Of a DNA stretch of 64,000 bases, positions 25,370 to 33,724 are shown piece by piece (within the stretch, counting starts at the first letter, position 1; each line of letters begins with the position of its first letter). The stretch spans positions 496,001 to 560,000 of the forward strand of contig JAPSJW010000001.1 in NCBI GenBank assembly GCA_031177985.1. Reading direction: 5' to 3'. This DNA is from Microbacteriaceae bacterium. Lineage in GTDB: Bacteria; Actinomycetota; Actinomycetes; Actinomycetales; Microbacteriaceae. The position numbers were made by a program, and so were the translations under genes. The notes under the pieces were generated by a model. It ran no database searches and had not been told where the DNA came from. It was given only the letters and a program-made list of their open reading frames with translations.

Positions 25370-25382
25370 GGAAAGCGTTTCC
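25370..25382. promoter_or_regulatory. LacI-type operator upstream of the sugar ABC operon
   Basis: GGAAA-GCG-TTTCC is a palindrome of LacI/CcpA form. It sits immediately downstream of the predicted -10 (25386-25391), where a bound repressor would block transcription of the binding-protein gene. Confidence 0.65.
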
Positions 25383-25385
25383 CCA

Positions 25386-25414
25386 ACGGTAGGTCAGTAT
25401 CGCCGTCCGGTCAA
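25386..25414 (-). promoter_or_regulatory. Sigma-70-type promoter of the sugar ABC operon
   Basis: Read on the minus strand: TTGACC (25414-25409), 17-nt spacer, TACCGT (25391-25386). The -35 begins 19 bp after the stop of the upstream ABC exporter gene, so the sugar operon is independently promoted. Confidence 0.6.
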
Positions 25415-25432
25415 GAATCCGGATGAAACGGT

Positions 25433-27217
25433 TCAGCCTGCCTGCACGCGGTGCAGCTCGGCGTAGCGTCCGTTGCGCCCGATGAGCTCGTCGTGCGAGC
25501 CGACCTCGACCACGCGCCCCTTCTCGAGCACGACGATGCGGTCGGCCGAGCGGATGGTCGAGAGGCGGTGTGCGACCACGAGCGTCGTGCGCCCCTTCAT
25601 GAGGCGGCCCAGAGCATCCGCGATGATCGCCTCGGACTCCGAGTCGAGGGCGCTCGTCGCCTCGTCGAGCAGCAGGATGCGGGGGTCGCGCACGAGGGCG
25701 CGGGCGATCGAGAGCCGCTGCCGCTGGCCACCCGAGAGTCGGGCGCCGCGCTCGCCGACGACGCTGTCGAGCCCCTGCGGAAGCTCCTCGATGATCGACC
25801 ACGCGTTGGCGTCACGCATCGCCCGCTCGATGCGCGCATCCGTCACGCCGCGCAGGCCGTAGGCGATGTTGTCGCGGATGCTGCCCTCGAACAGCACGGA
25901 CTCCTGCGGCACGACGGACATGAAGCGCCGCACGGTGCGCAGGTCGAGCAGCTGCATGTCCTCGCCGTCGAGCAGCACCCGCCCGCTCGTGGGGCGCAGG
26001 AACCCCAGCACCAGGTTGAGCATCGTCGACTTGCCCGACCCCGAGGACCCGACGAAGGCGATCGTCTCGCCCGGCCGGATGCTGAGGTCGACGCCGTCGA
26101 TCGCGGCCGCGCCGTCCGCCTCGTAGCGGTACTCGACGCCCTCGAGATCGAGCCTGCCGGTCACCGAGTCGACGACCTTGCGGCCCTTGTTCTGCTCGAG
26201 GTCGGGCTCCTGCAGCACCTCGGCGATGGAGCGCACCGACTCGGTGCCTCGGGCGATCGCGGGCAGCAGCATGAGCAGATTCGTCGCGCTCGAGGTGAGC
26301 AGCGCGAAGTAGGAGGAGAGGAGCACGACCTGGCCGGCGCTGACGGGCAGGATGCCGGTGAGCGAGACGGCGGCGGCGAGCACGAGGCACCCGACGCCGA
26401 GCAGCTGCAGCGTCACCCAGGACAGCGACGCGAACCGTCCGTTGAGCAGGTCGAGCCGGTAGCCCGCCTCGCGCACGCCCTCCGCGCCGTCGGCGACGCG
26501 TTCCCGCGCGACCGACTCGAGTCCGTGCGCCCGGGTGATCGGCATGAGGGTCGCCATCTCGCCGACGCGCGCCGAGAAGCGCTCCACCTCGCGCCGGAAG
26601 CGCTCGTTGCGGTCCTGGCTGCGCCGCATCAGCATCGCCCGCAGCGCGATCGCGAGCGGGATCGCGAGGGCGTAGATCGGCAGGAACTGCGGCACCTCGA
26701 GGGCGGTCGTGGTGACGGCCCCGAACAGCACCATGGTCGCCGAGAACAGCGGATGCGCGGTCTGCTGGAACATCAGCTCGATGTTCTCGACGTCGCGCAC
26801 GACCTTCGTCTGCACGACGGCGGAGTTGGACTTCGCGTGGAAGCCGATCGAGAGCTCCTGCAGCCGCGCGGCGAGGGCGTTGCGCAGGTCGGCCGCGATG
26901 CGGCGCACGACCCCCATGAAGAGCTTGGTGTAGGCGACGTGACCGGGATAGTTGACGAGAAGGGCGGCCACGGCGATGCCCGCCCACAGCCAGAGCTCGG
27001 TGAGCGGCTTGTCCTCCGCCACCACGTCGATGATCTTCGCCGTCACCACCGGCAGCAGCCAGAGCGGGGTGTCCTTGATGGCGAAGAAGACGAGTGCCAG
27101 AGAGACCTTGCCCCGGTGCAGTCCGACGAGTCGCAGCACGCTGCGCGTCGGGTGCCGCGCGTCGATCGCCGACTGGAACGTCTCGACACCGTGGGAAAGG
27201 CCTTGCTTCACCTTCAC
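25433..27217 (-). CDS. ABC transporter, fused membrane and ATPase domains (multidrug type)
   Basis: A 594-aa half-transporter. Residues about 1-330 are the six-helix type 1 exporter membrane domain; the ATPase follows with Walker A GSSGSGKST, Q-loop VPQESVLFEGSIRDNIAYG, signature LSGGQRQR, Walker B ILLLDEATSALD and the switch His in VAHRLSTI. It works as a homodimer, exporting a lipid, peptide or drug. GTG 27217 is my start, GTG 27211 an alternative; neither has a clear ribosome site. It lies 26 bp after the small membrane protein gene and may be in one transcription unit with it. Confidence 0.88.
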   Translation of the reverse strand: MKVKQGLSHGVETFQSAIDARHPTRSVLRLVGLHRGKVSLALVFFAIKDTPLWLLPVVTAKIIDVVAEDKPLTELWLWAGIAVAALLVNYPGHVAYTKLFMGVVRRIAADLRNALAARLQELSIGFHAKSNSAVVQTKVVRDVENIELMFQQTAHPLFSATMVLFGAVTTTALEVPQFLPIYALAIPLAIALRAMLMRRSQDRNERFRREVERFSARVGEMATLMPITRAHGLESVARERVADGAEGVREAGYRLDLLNGRFASLSWVTLQLLGVGCLVLAAAVSLTGILPVSAGQVVLLSSYFALLTSSATNLLMLLPAIARGTESVRSIAEVLQEPDLEQNKGRKVVDSVTGRLDLEGVEYRYEADGAAAIDGVDLSIRPGETIAFVGSSGSGKSTMLNLVLGFLRPTSGRVLLDGEDMQLLDLRTVRRFMSVVPQESVLFEGSIRDNIAYGLRGVTDARIERAMRDANAWSIIEELPQGLDSVVGERGARLSGGQRQRLSIARALVRDPRILLLDEATSALDSESEAIIADALGRLMKGRTTLVVAHRLSTIRSADRIVVLEKGRVVEVGSHDELIGRNGRYAELHRVQAG

Positions 27218-27243
27218 ATCATGCCGGTGCGCACGGATAGCGG

Positions 27244-27588
27244 CTACTGCTTGTGCGGCCGCCGGGCGAAGACGATGAGACTCCAGATCAGGGCGGCGAT
27301 GAAGAACGCGGTCAGCGAGACGAACGCCATCATGTTCTCGTCGATCAGCAGCACGACCCCGGCGGTCACGACGGTGATGCCGGCGGCGGTGATGCGCGAC
27401 GAGAACTTCAGCGTGTGACCCGGCCCCAGCCGAGTGCCGACGGTCTCCCGAGCGAGTCGGAGGTCGGCCAGCGCGTCGAGCACGGCGAGCAGGGCCGCGG
27501 CGTAGCCGACCGCGCAGCCGAGCATGCCCCAGGGGTTGATCCCGTCGGAGCCGGCGGCGGCGGCGAGGGCGACGATGGTCTCCAGCAC
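27244..27588 (-). CDS. Small membrane protein of unknown function
   Basis: A 114-aa protein with about four hydrophobic helices. I chose GTG 27588 because TAGTGT lies 7 nt upstream with no ribosome site, matching the leaderless pattern seen at many genes here; GTG 27597 would add three residues. It precedes the ABC exporter on the same strand by 26 bp. I recognise no family. Confidence 0.55.
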   Translation of the reverse strand: MLETIVALAAAAGSDGINPWGMLGCAVGYAAALLAVLDALADLRLARETVGTRLGPGHTLKFSSRITAAGITVVTAGVVLLIDENMMAFVSLTAFFIAALIWSLIVFARRPHKQ

Positions 27589-27710
27589 GCGCCACACACT
27601 AGGGGAGCCGGAGGGTTTGCGACAGACTCTCGGCTCTCTGCGTCGAAGGGGAAGTCGGGGTCGAGCGCAACCCCTGGCCGCCGCGGCGCGAAGCGGCATA
27701 GCGTCAGATG

Positions 27711-27959
27711 ATGCTCCTGATCTTCGGGTTCCGTCCGTTCTTCACCGCTCTCGCGACGGTCGTCTTCGTGTGCAACTTCTGCGGCCAGAACGTCGCCCAG
27801 CAGGTCTTCAAGCAGACCAACCGGTTCACACTCTTCTTCATCCCGCTCTTCTCGACCTCCACCAAGTACTACGTGGAGTGCTCGAACTGCGGCGGCACGA
27901 CGGAGCTCACTCGCGAGCAGGTCGACAACATGGAGCGTCGCGGGCTGGCTCAGCGCTGA
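27711..27959 (+). CDS. Zinc-ribbon protein with short hydrophobic N terminus
   Basis: An 82-aa protein with two CxxC pairs (CNFC and CSNC) that should bind one zinc ion, as in the zinc_ribbon_15 type. The N-terminal 18 residues are hydrophobic. Two adjacent ATG codons exist (27708, 27711); the second lies 6 nt after TAGCGT, the leaderless geometry. Function unknown. Confidence 0.7.
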   Translation: MLLIFGFRPFFTALATVVFVCNFCGQNVAQQVFKQTNRFTLFFIPLFSTSTKYYVECSNCGGTTELTREQVDNMERRGLAQR

Positions 27960-28021
27960 CCCTCGCCGGGACGGCAGGAACGCCTCTCATCGCGGCAGAG
28001 CCGCATCCGTACCCTGACTCC

Positions 28022-28345
28022 ATGGATGCGACGATGCCGCCGACCGGAACCGTGATGCGGGTGTGGACCGGATGGATCCGGTCCACCGACCGGGAGGCCT
28101 ACCAGGACTACCTCGAGCAAACCGGGCTCGGGGAGTATCGGCGAACGCCCGGCAATCTCGGCGCCTTCGCGGCCTACGCCGAGCAGGGGGACGAGTGCGA
28201 GGTGCGCACCGTGTCGTTCTGGCGGTCCTTCGACGACATCCGCGGCTTCGCGGGCGACGACATCGCTCGAGCCGTCTTCTACCCCGAGGACGATCGGTTC
28301 CTCGTGCGACGCCGGGAGGACGTCGAGCACTTCGTGCTGGCCTGA
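28022..28345 (+). CDS. Small antibiotic-biosynthesis-monooxygenase-like protein
   Basis: A 107-aa soluble protein with the length and layout of ABM-fold (ferredoxin-like) proteins, including VMRVWTGWI at the start and FWRSFDDIRGFAGDD in the second half. No catalytic residue can be fixed. TACCCT lies 6 nt before the ATG without a ribosome site, so leaderless translation is likely. It ends 3 bp before the convergent esterase. Confidence 0.6.
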   Translation: MDATMPPTGTVMRVWTGWIRSTDREAYQDYLEQTGLGEYRRTPGNLGAFAAYAEQGDECEVRTVSFWRSFDDIRGFAGDDIARAVFYPEDDRFLVRRREDVEHFVLA

Positions 28346-28348
28346 GGG

Positions 28349-29011
28349 CTACGCCCCGCCCCATGCCAGGTCGCGCAGCCACGCGGCGACCTCGGCGCTC
28401 CAGCGCTCGGCGAGCCCCTCGCCGCCGGCGAGGCCGAGCCCGTGGCGTCCGAGCGGGTACACGTGCACGGCGTGTGGAACATCCGCGTCGGCCAGCGCCT
28501 CCGCGAGCCGGTAGACCGGTCCGACCGGAACCGCGTCGTCCTCGGCGGTGTGCCAGAGGAACATCGGCGGCGACGTCGGTGTCACGAGCCGTTCGAGCGA
28601 GGCGGCGGCGCGCTCATCCTCCGAGGGGTCCTCGCCCAGGAGGTTTCGCATCGAGCCGGTGTGGGTCGGCAGCACGAACGAGACGACCGGGTAGCAGAGG
28701 ATCGCGAGGTCGACCGCGGCGGAGGGGTCGATGGGGTCGAGGGCGGCGTGGCCCGCGAGGTGTCCGCCCGCTGAGAAGCCGAGGATGCCCACCCGGGTCG
28801 CGCCGGCATCCCGCACCCGGCGCACCTCGGCGGCGACCGCCTCACGGGGTGCCGTGAGCAGCGGTCCGTCCTCCTGCCGGCGGCGCACCGGGTAGTGCAG
28901 CACGCTCGCCTCGATGCCGAGCGTGCGGATCCACTCGGCCACGGGCTCCCCCTCGTGCGCCGCGAGGTTGCCGTAGCCGCCGCCCGGCAGCACGACGATG
29001 TGGTCGGTCAT
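28349..29011 (-). CDS. Alpha/beta-hydrolase, carbohydrate-esterase-like
   Basis: A 220-aa esterase of the BD-FAE/lipase-like group. The oxyanion motif VVLPGGGYGNLAAHEGEPVA is close to the N terminus, the nucleophile Ser lies in GFSAGGHLA, the Asp in FLWHTAEDDAVPV and the His in LGRHGLGLAGG. It should deacylate a sugar or xylan-derived substrate. The ATG overlaps the mutarotase stop (ATGA), so the two are coupled, which suggests rhamnose-containing polysaccharide use. Confidence 0.85.
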   Translation of the reverse strand: MTDHIVVLPGGGYGNLAAHEGEPVAEWIRTLGIEASVLHYPVRRRQEDGPLLTAPREAVAAEVRRVRDAGATRVGILGFSAGGHLAGHAALDPIDPSAAVDLAILCYPVVSFVLPTHTGSMRNLLGEDPSEDERAAASLERLVTPTSPPMFLWHTAEDDAVPVGPVYRLAEALADADVPHAVHVYPLGRHGLGLAGGEGLAERWSAEVAAWLRDLAWGGA

Positions 29012-29658
29012 CGCGCCTCCCACCGGAAGGCCTCGGTCATGGGTCGCTTGTTCTCGTCCGGGCGGCCGCCCTCGAGCCCCACGAAGAATCCGGCCATCTC
29101 GCTCTCCCAGCGGTCACTGACCTCCGACCGCGCGAGCGACGCCTGAGCCGCCTCGAAGTCGTCCGTCTCGAGGTAGCCCACGAGCGAGCCGTCCTCATCG
29201 AGGAAGAGCGTGTAGTTGCGATTCCCCGCGGCGTGGATCGCCTGCAGCATCTCGGGCCAGACGGGGGAGTGGCGCTGGATGTACTCGTCGATCCTGGCGG
29301 GGTCCACCTGCAGTCGGAAGCACACCCGCTGCGAGGCGCGTTCGACCTCGAAGCCGAGCTGCTGCTCGAGCTGGAACACCGGGTGGAGGGGCGTGGGAGC
29401 ACCGTGCTTCGACACGAGCTTCGCGAGCCGCGCACGCCATTCGAGAGCGAGCGGATCGGAGGCCAGTTCCCGCGGCGCGCGAGAGCCGTCGCGGGACTCG
29501 AGGTAGGCCGCGAGATAGCCGGTGCCGTCGGAGAACAGCGAGTGCGCCAGGAGCCCGTCGAACGACGGGGCGAGCTCGGTGGCCGCCGCGCGGTAGATGT
29601 CGAGGAAGTCGTCGAGGTCGTCTGGCTCCACCCGGAGCGTGACGCAGGTGCGCTGCAT
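29008..29658 (-). CDS. rhaM: Two-domain L-rhamnose mutarotase, N-terminal copy degenerate
   Basis: The 216-aa protein is twice the usual length of about 104 residues. Residues 109-193 are a canonical RhaM domain with Tyr126, His130 and Trp134 (DEYIQRHSPVWPEM), which interconverts alpha and beta rhamnose. Residues 1-100 are a second copy in which the matching positions are Phe18, Tyr22 and Ala26, so this half lacks the catalytic His and is probably structural or regulatory. It is coupled to the esterase. TAGCCT lies 6 nt before the ATG, a leaderless arrangement. Confidence 0.82.
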   Translation of the reverse strand: MQRTCVTLRVEPDDLDDFLDIYRAAATELAPSFDGLLAHSLFSDGTGYLAAYLESRDGSRAPRELASDPLALEWRARLAKLVSKHGAPTPLHPVFQLEQQLGFEVERASQRVCFRLQVDPARIDEYIQRHSPVWPEMLQAIHAAGNRNYTLFLDEDGSLVGYLETDDFEAAQASLARSEVSDRWESEMAGFFVGLEGGRPDENKRPMTEAFRWEAR

Positions 29659-29708
29659 GGTCGAAGGCTACCGGCTGAACCGAGGGCCTCCGGCGCCGCG
29701 ACGGGCGG

Positions 29709-29738
29709 TTGACAGAGCACCCTCTCAGGCGCGATAAC
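29709..29738 (+). promoter_or_regulatory. Promoter of the copper operon
   Basis: TTGACA (29709-29714), an 18-nt spacer and GATAAC (29733-29738) form a strong sigma-70-type promoter. Transcription should start near 29745 and run into the CsoR operator. Confidence 0.7.
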
Positions 29739-29749
29739 GAGACGTCTGG

Positions 29750-29764
29750 TACCCTCGGGGGGTA
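29750..29764. promoter_or_regulatory. CsoR operator overlapping the csoR start codon
   Basis: TACCC-TCGGG-GGGTA is the palindromic TACCC/GGGTA form of CsoR-type operators. Its last base is the A of the csoR ATG, and the run of G is also the only ribosome-site-like sequence there. Confidence 0.75.
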
Positions 29765-30054
29765 TGAGCGCTACGCACGGTTACGTCGAGAACAAGGACG
29801 ATCTGCTGAAGCGCCTGCGCCGGGCCGAGGGCCAGGTGCGCGGGCTGCAGCGGATGGTCGACGAGGACGTCTATTGCATCGACATCCTCACCCAGGTCTC
29901 GGCGGTGACCAAGGCGCTCGAGACCGTCGCGCTCTCCCTGCTCGACGACCACCTCAACCACTGCGTCGCCGAGGCGACCGCGGAGGGCGGCCCGGTCGCG
30001 GAGGAGAAGCTCCGCGAGGCGAGCGCCGCCATCGCCCGACTCGTCCGCTCCTGA
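29764..30054 (+). CDS. csoR: Copper-sensing repressor CsoR
   Basis: A 95-aa all-helical repressor that releases DNA when it binds Cu(I). The Cys-His-Cys set is Cys38 (EDVYCID), His63 and Cys67 (HLNHC), the pattern known for copper-sensing CsoR. It heads a csoR-copZ-copA operon and probably represses it through the operator that overlaps its own start codon. Confidence 0.95.
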   Translation: MSATHGYVENKDDLLKRLRRAEGQVRGLQRMVDEDVYCIDILTQVSAVTKALETVALSLLDDHLNHCVAEATAEGGPVAEEKLREASAAIARLVRS

Positions 30055-30074
30055 TCCAGCCACGGAGGAATCCC

Positions 30075-30437
30075 ATGACCAAGCAGAACATCCAGCTCGG
30101 CCTCGGCAACCCGGCGCCGGCCGCGTCGACCTGCGGATGCGGCGGCGGTGAATGCATGTGCGGACACGGCTCCGCGCACGCCGCCTCCACCTCATCCGTC
30201 GGTGCTGCCGAAGGTGCCGTCACCACCTCGCTCCTCGTCGAGGGCATGACCTGCGAGCACTGCGTCGCGAGCGTCACGGAGGAGCTCTCGGGCCTCATCG
30301 GCGTCGAGGCCGTCAGCGTCGACCTGCAGCCCGGCGGAGCCTCGCGCGTCACAGTCGCGAGCGACTCGCCCCTGCGCGACGAAGACGTGCGCGCCGCCGT
30401 CGAGGAGGCCGGCTACACGCTCGTCGGCCGGCCGTGA
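30075..30437 (+). CDS. copZ: Copper chaperone-like HMA protein with Cys-rich N terminus
   Basis: The 120-aa protein has one heavy-metal-associated domain with GMTCEHC near residues 57-63, preceded by an unusual Cys-rich segment (CGCGGGECMCGHG), which adds metal ligands. It should carry Cu(I) to CopA. The stop overlaps the copA start (GTGA). The N-terminal extension makes it longer than a typical CopZ of about 70 residues. Confidence 0.85.
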   Translation: MTKQNIQLGLGNPAPAASTCGCGGGECMCGHGSAHAASTSSVGAAEGAVTTSLLVEGMTCEHCVASVTEELSGLIGVEAVSVDLQPGGASRVTVASDSPLRDEDVRAAVEEAGYTLVGRP

Positions 30438-32560
30438 CCGACGCGACCGATGTCGTCCTCGACATCGGGGGGATGACCTGCGCGGCGTGCGCGAACCGCG
30501 TCGAGCGCAAGCTCAACAAGCTCCCGGGCGTCGAGGCGAGCGTCAACTACGCGACCGAGAAGGCGCGAGTTCTGCTCGCGCAGCCGCTGCCGACCCAGCA
30601 GCTGATCGCGACGGTCGAGGCCGCCGGCTACACCGCCTCCCTTCCCTCGTCGGGTCCGAAGGCCGACCCGACGAAGCTGCTGCGCATCCGTCTGCTGGTG
30701 TCGCTCGTGCTCGCCGTGCCGGTCGTCGCTCTCTCGATGATCCCCGTGCTCCAGTTCGACGGATGGCAGTGGGTCGCCTTCGCGCTCGCCGCGCCGGTCG
30801 CGCTGTGGGGCGCCTGGCCCTTCCACCGTGCGGCCGCGGTGAATGCGCGCCACGGTGCCGCGTCGATGGACACCCTCATCAGCATCGGCGTGCTCGCCGC
30901 CTTCCTCTGGTCGGCGTGGGCGCTGCTGTTCGGCGGAGCAGGCGAGATCGGCATGCGGATGGTGCCGGTGTTGTTCGGCGCATCCGAGGGGGCGGAGCTG
31001 TACCTCGAGGTCGCGGCCGCCGTACCGGTGTTCGTGCTGGCCGGCCGCTACGCCGAGGCGAAGGCCCGTCGACGGTCGGGCGAGGCGCTGCGGGCGCTGC
31101 TCGAGCTCGGCGCGAAGGACGCGACGCTGCTGCGCGACGGCGTCGAGCGGCAGGTTCCGGTCTCGGCGCTCGTGCCGGGGGACATCGTGCTCGCGCGTCC
31201 GGGCCAGACGATCCCGTCGGACGGCGTCGTCGTCGACGGCGCCTCCGCGGTCGACGCCTCGATGATGACGGGGGAGTCGGTGCCGGTCGAGGTCGCGCGC
31301 GACGCCCGGGTCGTCGGCGGCACGATCAACGTCGGCGGAGTGCTGCAGATCCAGATCTCGCGGGTGGGCGCCGACACCGAGCTCGCGCGCCTGGCCCGGC
31401 TCGTCGAGGAGGCGCAGACCGGCAAGGCCGCCGTGCAGAGGCTCGCCGACCGGGTCTCGGCCGTGTTCGTGCCCGTCGTGCTCGTGCTCGCGCTGCTCGC
31501 GCTCGCCGGCTGGTTCCTCGTGACCGGATCGCTCGAGCAGTCGCTCGCTCCCGCCGTCGCGACGCTGATCATCGCCTGCCCCTGCGCGCTCGGCCTCGCC
31601 ACCCCGACCGCCCTGCTCGTCGGCACCGGGCGCGGCGCTCAGCTCGGCATCCTCATCCGCGGTCCGCAGGTGCTCGAGCAGACCCGGCGCATCGACACCG
31701 TCGTGCTCGACAAGACCGGCACCCTCACGAGCGGGCGGATGCGCGTCGTCGCCTCGCCCTCGCCCGAGGTGCTGCGGCTCGCCGCCGCCGCGGAGCACGG
31801 GTCGGAGCACCCGATCGGGCGGGCGATCGCCGCGGCCGTGCCCGATGCGCCCGTCGCGTCGGAGTTCCGTGCCCACGCGGGCGTCGGGGTGGAGGCGTCG
31901 GTGCTGGGTCAGCGGGTCGTGGTCGGCCGCCCGTCCGGCGCGGTCTCGGAGGCCGAGGAGCGCGGCTCGACCGCCGTCATCGTCACGGTCGACGGGGTCG
32001 ACGCGGGCGTCATCGAGCTCGCGGACACTCCGAAGCCCGGGGCGGCCGAGGCCGTCCGTCGCCTGCGCGCGCTCGGGCTCACCCCCGTGCTGCTCACCGG
32101 TGACAACGATGGCGCCGCACGCCGCGTGGCCGACGAGCTCGGAATCGACGACGTGCGCGCCCGGGTGACGCCCGCAGGCAAGCTCGACGTCATCCGTTCG
32201 CTGCAGTCGGAGGGGCGGGTCGTCGCGATGGTCGGCGACGGCGTCAACGACTCGGCGGCGCTCGCCGCGGCCGACCTGGGCATCGCGATGGGCGGCGGCA
32301 CGGATGCGGCGATCGCCGCGAGCGACCTCACCGTCGTCGGCGACGACCCGCGCGCCATCGCGGACGCCGTCCGGCTCGCCCGCGCGACCCTCGGGGTCAT
32401 CCGCGGCAACCTGTTCTGGGCGTTCGCGTACAACGTCGCGGCGATCCCGGTCGCGATGCTCGGGCTGCTCAACCCGGCGCTCGCGGCGGCCGCGATGGCG
32501 TTCTCGTCGGTGTTCGTCGTGACGAACTCGCTGCGGCTCAGGTCGTTCCGTGCGGGGTGA
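30434..32560 (+). CDS. copA: Copper-exporting P1B-type ATPase
   Basis: The 708-aa pump exports Cu(I). One N-terminal HMA domain has GMTCAAC (Cys16, Cys19), then eight helices. TGES is the actuator loop, Cys382-Pro-Cys384 the transport site, Asp426 in DKTGT the phosphorylated residue and GDGVND the hinge. The GTG start overlaps the chaperone stop. The operon ends 27 bp before a 17-bp inverted repeat that may be its terminator. Confidence 0.95.
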   Translation: MTDATDVVLDIGGMTCAACANRVERKLNKLPGVEASVNYATEKARVLLAQPLPTQQLIATVEAAGYTASLPSSGPKADPTKLLRIRLLVSLVLAVPVVALSMIPVLQFDGWQWVAFALAAPVALWGAWPFHRAAAVNARHGAASMDTLISIGVLAAFLWSAWALLFGGAGEIGMRMVPVLFGASEGAELYLEVAAAVPVFVLAGRYAEAKARRRSGEALRALLELGAKDATLLRDGVERQVPVSALVPGDIVLARPGQTIPSDGVVVDGASAVDASMMTGESVPVEVARDARVVGGTINVGGVLQIQISRVGADTELARLARLVEEAQTGKAAVQRLADRVSAVFVPVVLVLALLALAGWFLVTGSLEQSLAPAVATLIIACPCALGLATPTALLVGTGRGAQLGILIRGPQVLEQTRRIDTVVLDKTGTLTSGRMRVVASPSPEVLRLAAAAEHGSEHPIGRAIAAAVPDAPVASEFRAHAGVGVEASVLGQRVVVGRPSGAVSEAEERGSTAVIVTVDGVDAGVIELADTPKPGAAEAVRRLRALGLTPVLLTGDNDGAARRVADELGIDDVRARVTPAGKLDVIRSLQSEGRVVAMVGDGVNDSAALAAADLGIAMGGGTDAAIAASDLTVVGDDPRAIADAVRLARATLGVIRGNLFWAFAYNVAAIPVAMLGLLNPALAAAAMAFSSVFVVTNSLRLRSFRAG

Positions 32561-32587
32561 CCCGGCTCCGAAGCCGGTTGAACGGAC

Positions 32588-32642
32588 GAGTCGGGAGTAG
32601 ATGCGCAAAAAAGGGCTCGGTTCGGGCATCTACTCCCGACTC
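32588..32642. repeat. 17-bp perfect inverted repeat after the copper operon
   Basis: GAGTCGGGAGTAGATGC (32588-32604) and its exact complement (32626-32642) flank a 21-nt loop containing an A-rich run. It lies in the 164-bp gap between copA and the LacI regulator, and could terminate the copper operon. The shape resembles the repeat at 13027-13085. Confidence 0.7.
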
Positions 32643-32724
32643 CGGGTCGGTCGACTGGCCGCAACTGCCGACTCGACGCCGCACCGCCGTGGTGATGAGC
32701 CGACGGATGGGTAGGGTCTAGCCC

Positions 32725-33711
32725 ATGGCGGCGAGCATCCGGGATGTGGCGGCGCGGGCCGGCGTCTCGGTCGGCACCGTGAGCAACGTGCTCAACCGCC
32801 CCGAGAAGGTCGCGCGCGACACCGTCGAGCGCGTGCATGCGGCGATCGCGGCGCTGGGTTTCGTGCGCAACGACGCCGCCCGCCAGCTGAGGGTCGGGCG
32901 CAGCCGCTCGATCGGCCTCGTCGTGCTCGACGTCGGCAACCCCTTCTTCACGGACCTCGCCCGCGGCGCCGAGGAGCGCGCGGCTCGCGAGGGCTTCACC
33001 GTGCTGCTCGGCAACTCCGACGAGAACGCCGAGCGTGAGCGGGCCTACCTCGACTCCTTCGAGGAGCAGCGGGTGCACGGCGTGCTGATCTCACCGCTCG
33101 GCGAGGTCGGCGACCGACTCGAGAGGCTGAAGGAGCACGGCATCCCGACCGTGCTGGTCGATCGCGGCGCGGAGGCGTTCTCCTCCGTGTCGGTGGATGA
33201 CGTCGCCGGCGGATACTCCGCGGTGCGGCACCTGATCGAGATCGGCCGTCGGCGCATCGCCTTCGTGGCCGGGCCGCTGACGATCGGCCAGGTGTCCGAC
33301 CGCCTCGAGGGCGCTCGCCGCGCAGCAGCGGAAGGCGGCGCGACGCTCGAGGTGATCGAGCGCGACTCGCTCACCGTGCTGCAGGGACGAGCCGCGGGCG
33401 AGCAGCTGCGCGACCGTCCGAAGGATGAGAGACCGGATGCCGTCTTCGCCGCGAACGACCTGCTCGCGGTGGGCGTGCTGCAGGCGTTCTCTCTCATGGG
33501 CAGCGTGCGGGTTCCCGAGGACATCGCGCTCGTCGGCTACGACGACATCGACTTCGCGTCGGCGACCGTGGTGCCGCTCACGAGCATCCGCCAGCCGAGC
33601 AGGCTGATCGGCTCCCGGGCGGTCGAGCTGCTCGTCGAGGCGCCGGAGACGCCCGAGCACGTCGTGTACCAGCCGGAGCTCGTCGTGCGGGAGAGCACCG
33701 TCGCGCGGTAG
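32725..33711 (+). CDS. LacI family transcriptional regulator
   Basis: A 328-aa repressor. The N-terminal helix-turn-helix is SIRDVAARAGVSVGTVSNVLNRPEKVA and the rest is a periplasmic-binding-like effector domain with GLVVLDVGNPFFTDLA and ALVGYDDIDFA. It is alone between the copper operon and a tRNA, so its targets lie elsewhere; the LacI-type sites at 5385, 21334 and 25370 are candidates. TAGGGT lies 7 nt before the ATG, so the mRNA is probably leaderless. Confidence 0.9.
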   Translation: MAASIRDVAARAGVSVGTVSNVLNRPEKVARDTVERVHAAIAALGFVRNDAARQLRVGRSRSIGLVVLDVGNPFFTDLARGAEERAAREGFTVLLGNSDENAERERAYLDSFEEQRVHGVLISPLGEVGDRLERLKEHGIPTVLVDRGAEAFSSVSVDDVAGGYSAVRHLIEIGRRRIAFVAGPLTIGQVSDRLEGARRAAAEGGATLEVIERDSLTVLQGRAAGEQLRDRPKDERPDAVFAANDLLAVGVLQAFSLMGSVRVPEDIALVGYDDIDFASATVVPLTSIRQPSRLIGSRAVELLVEAPETPEHVVYQPELVVRESTVAR

Positions 33712-33724
33712 CTGCGGCCGGGCA

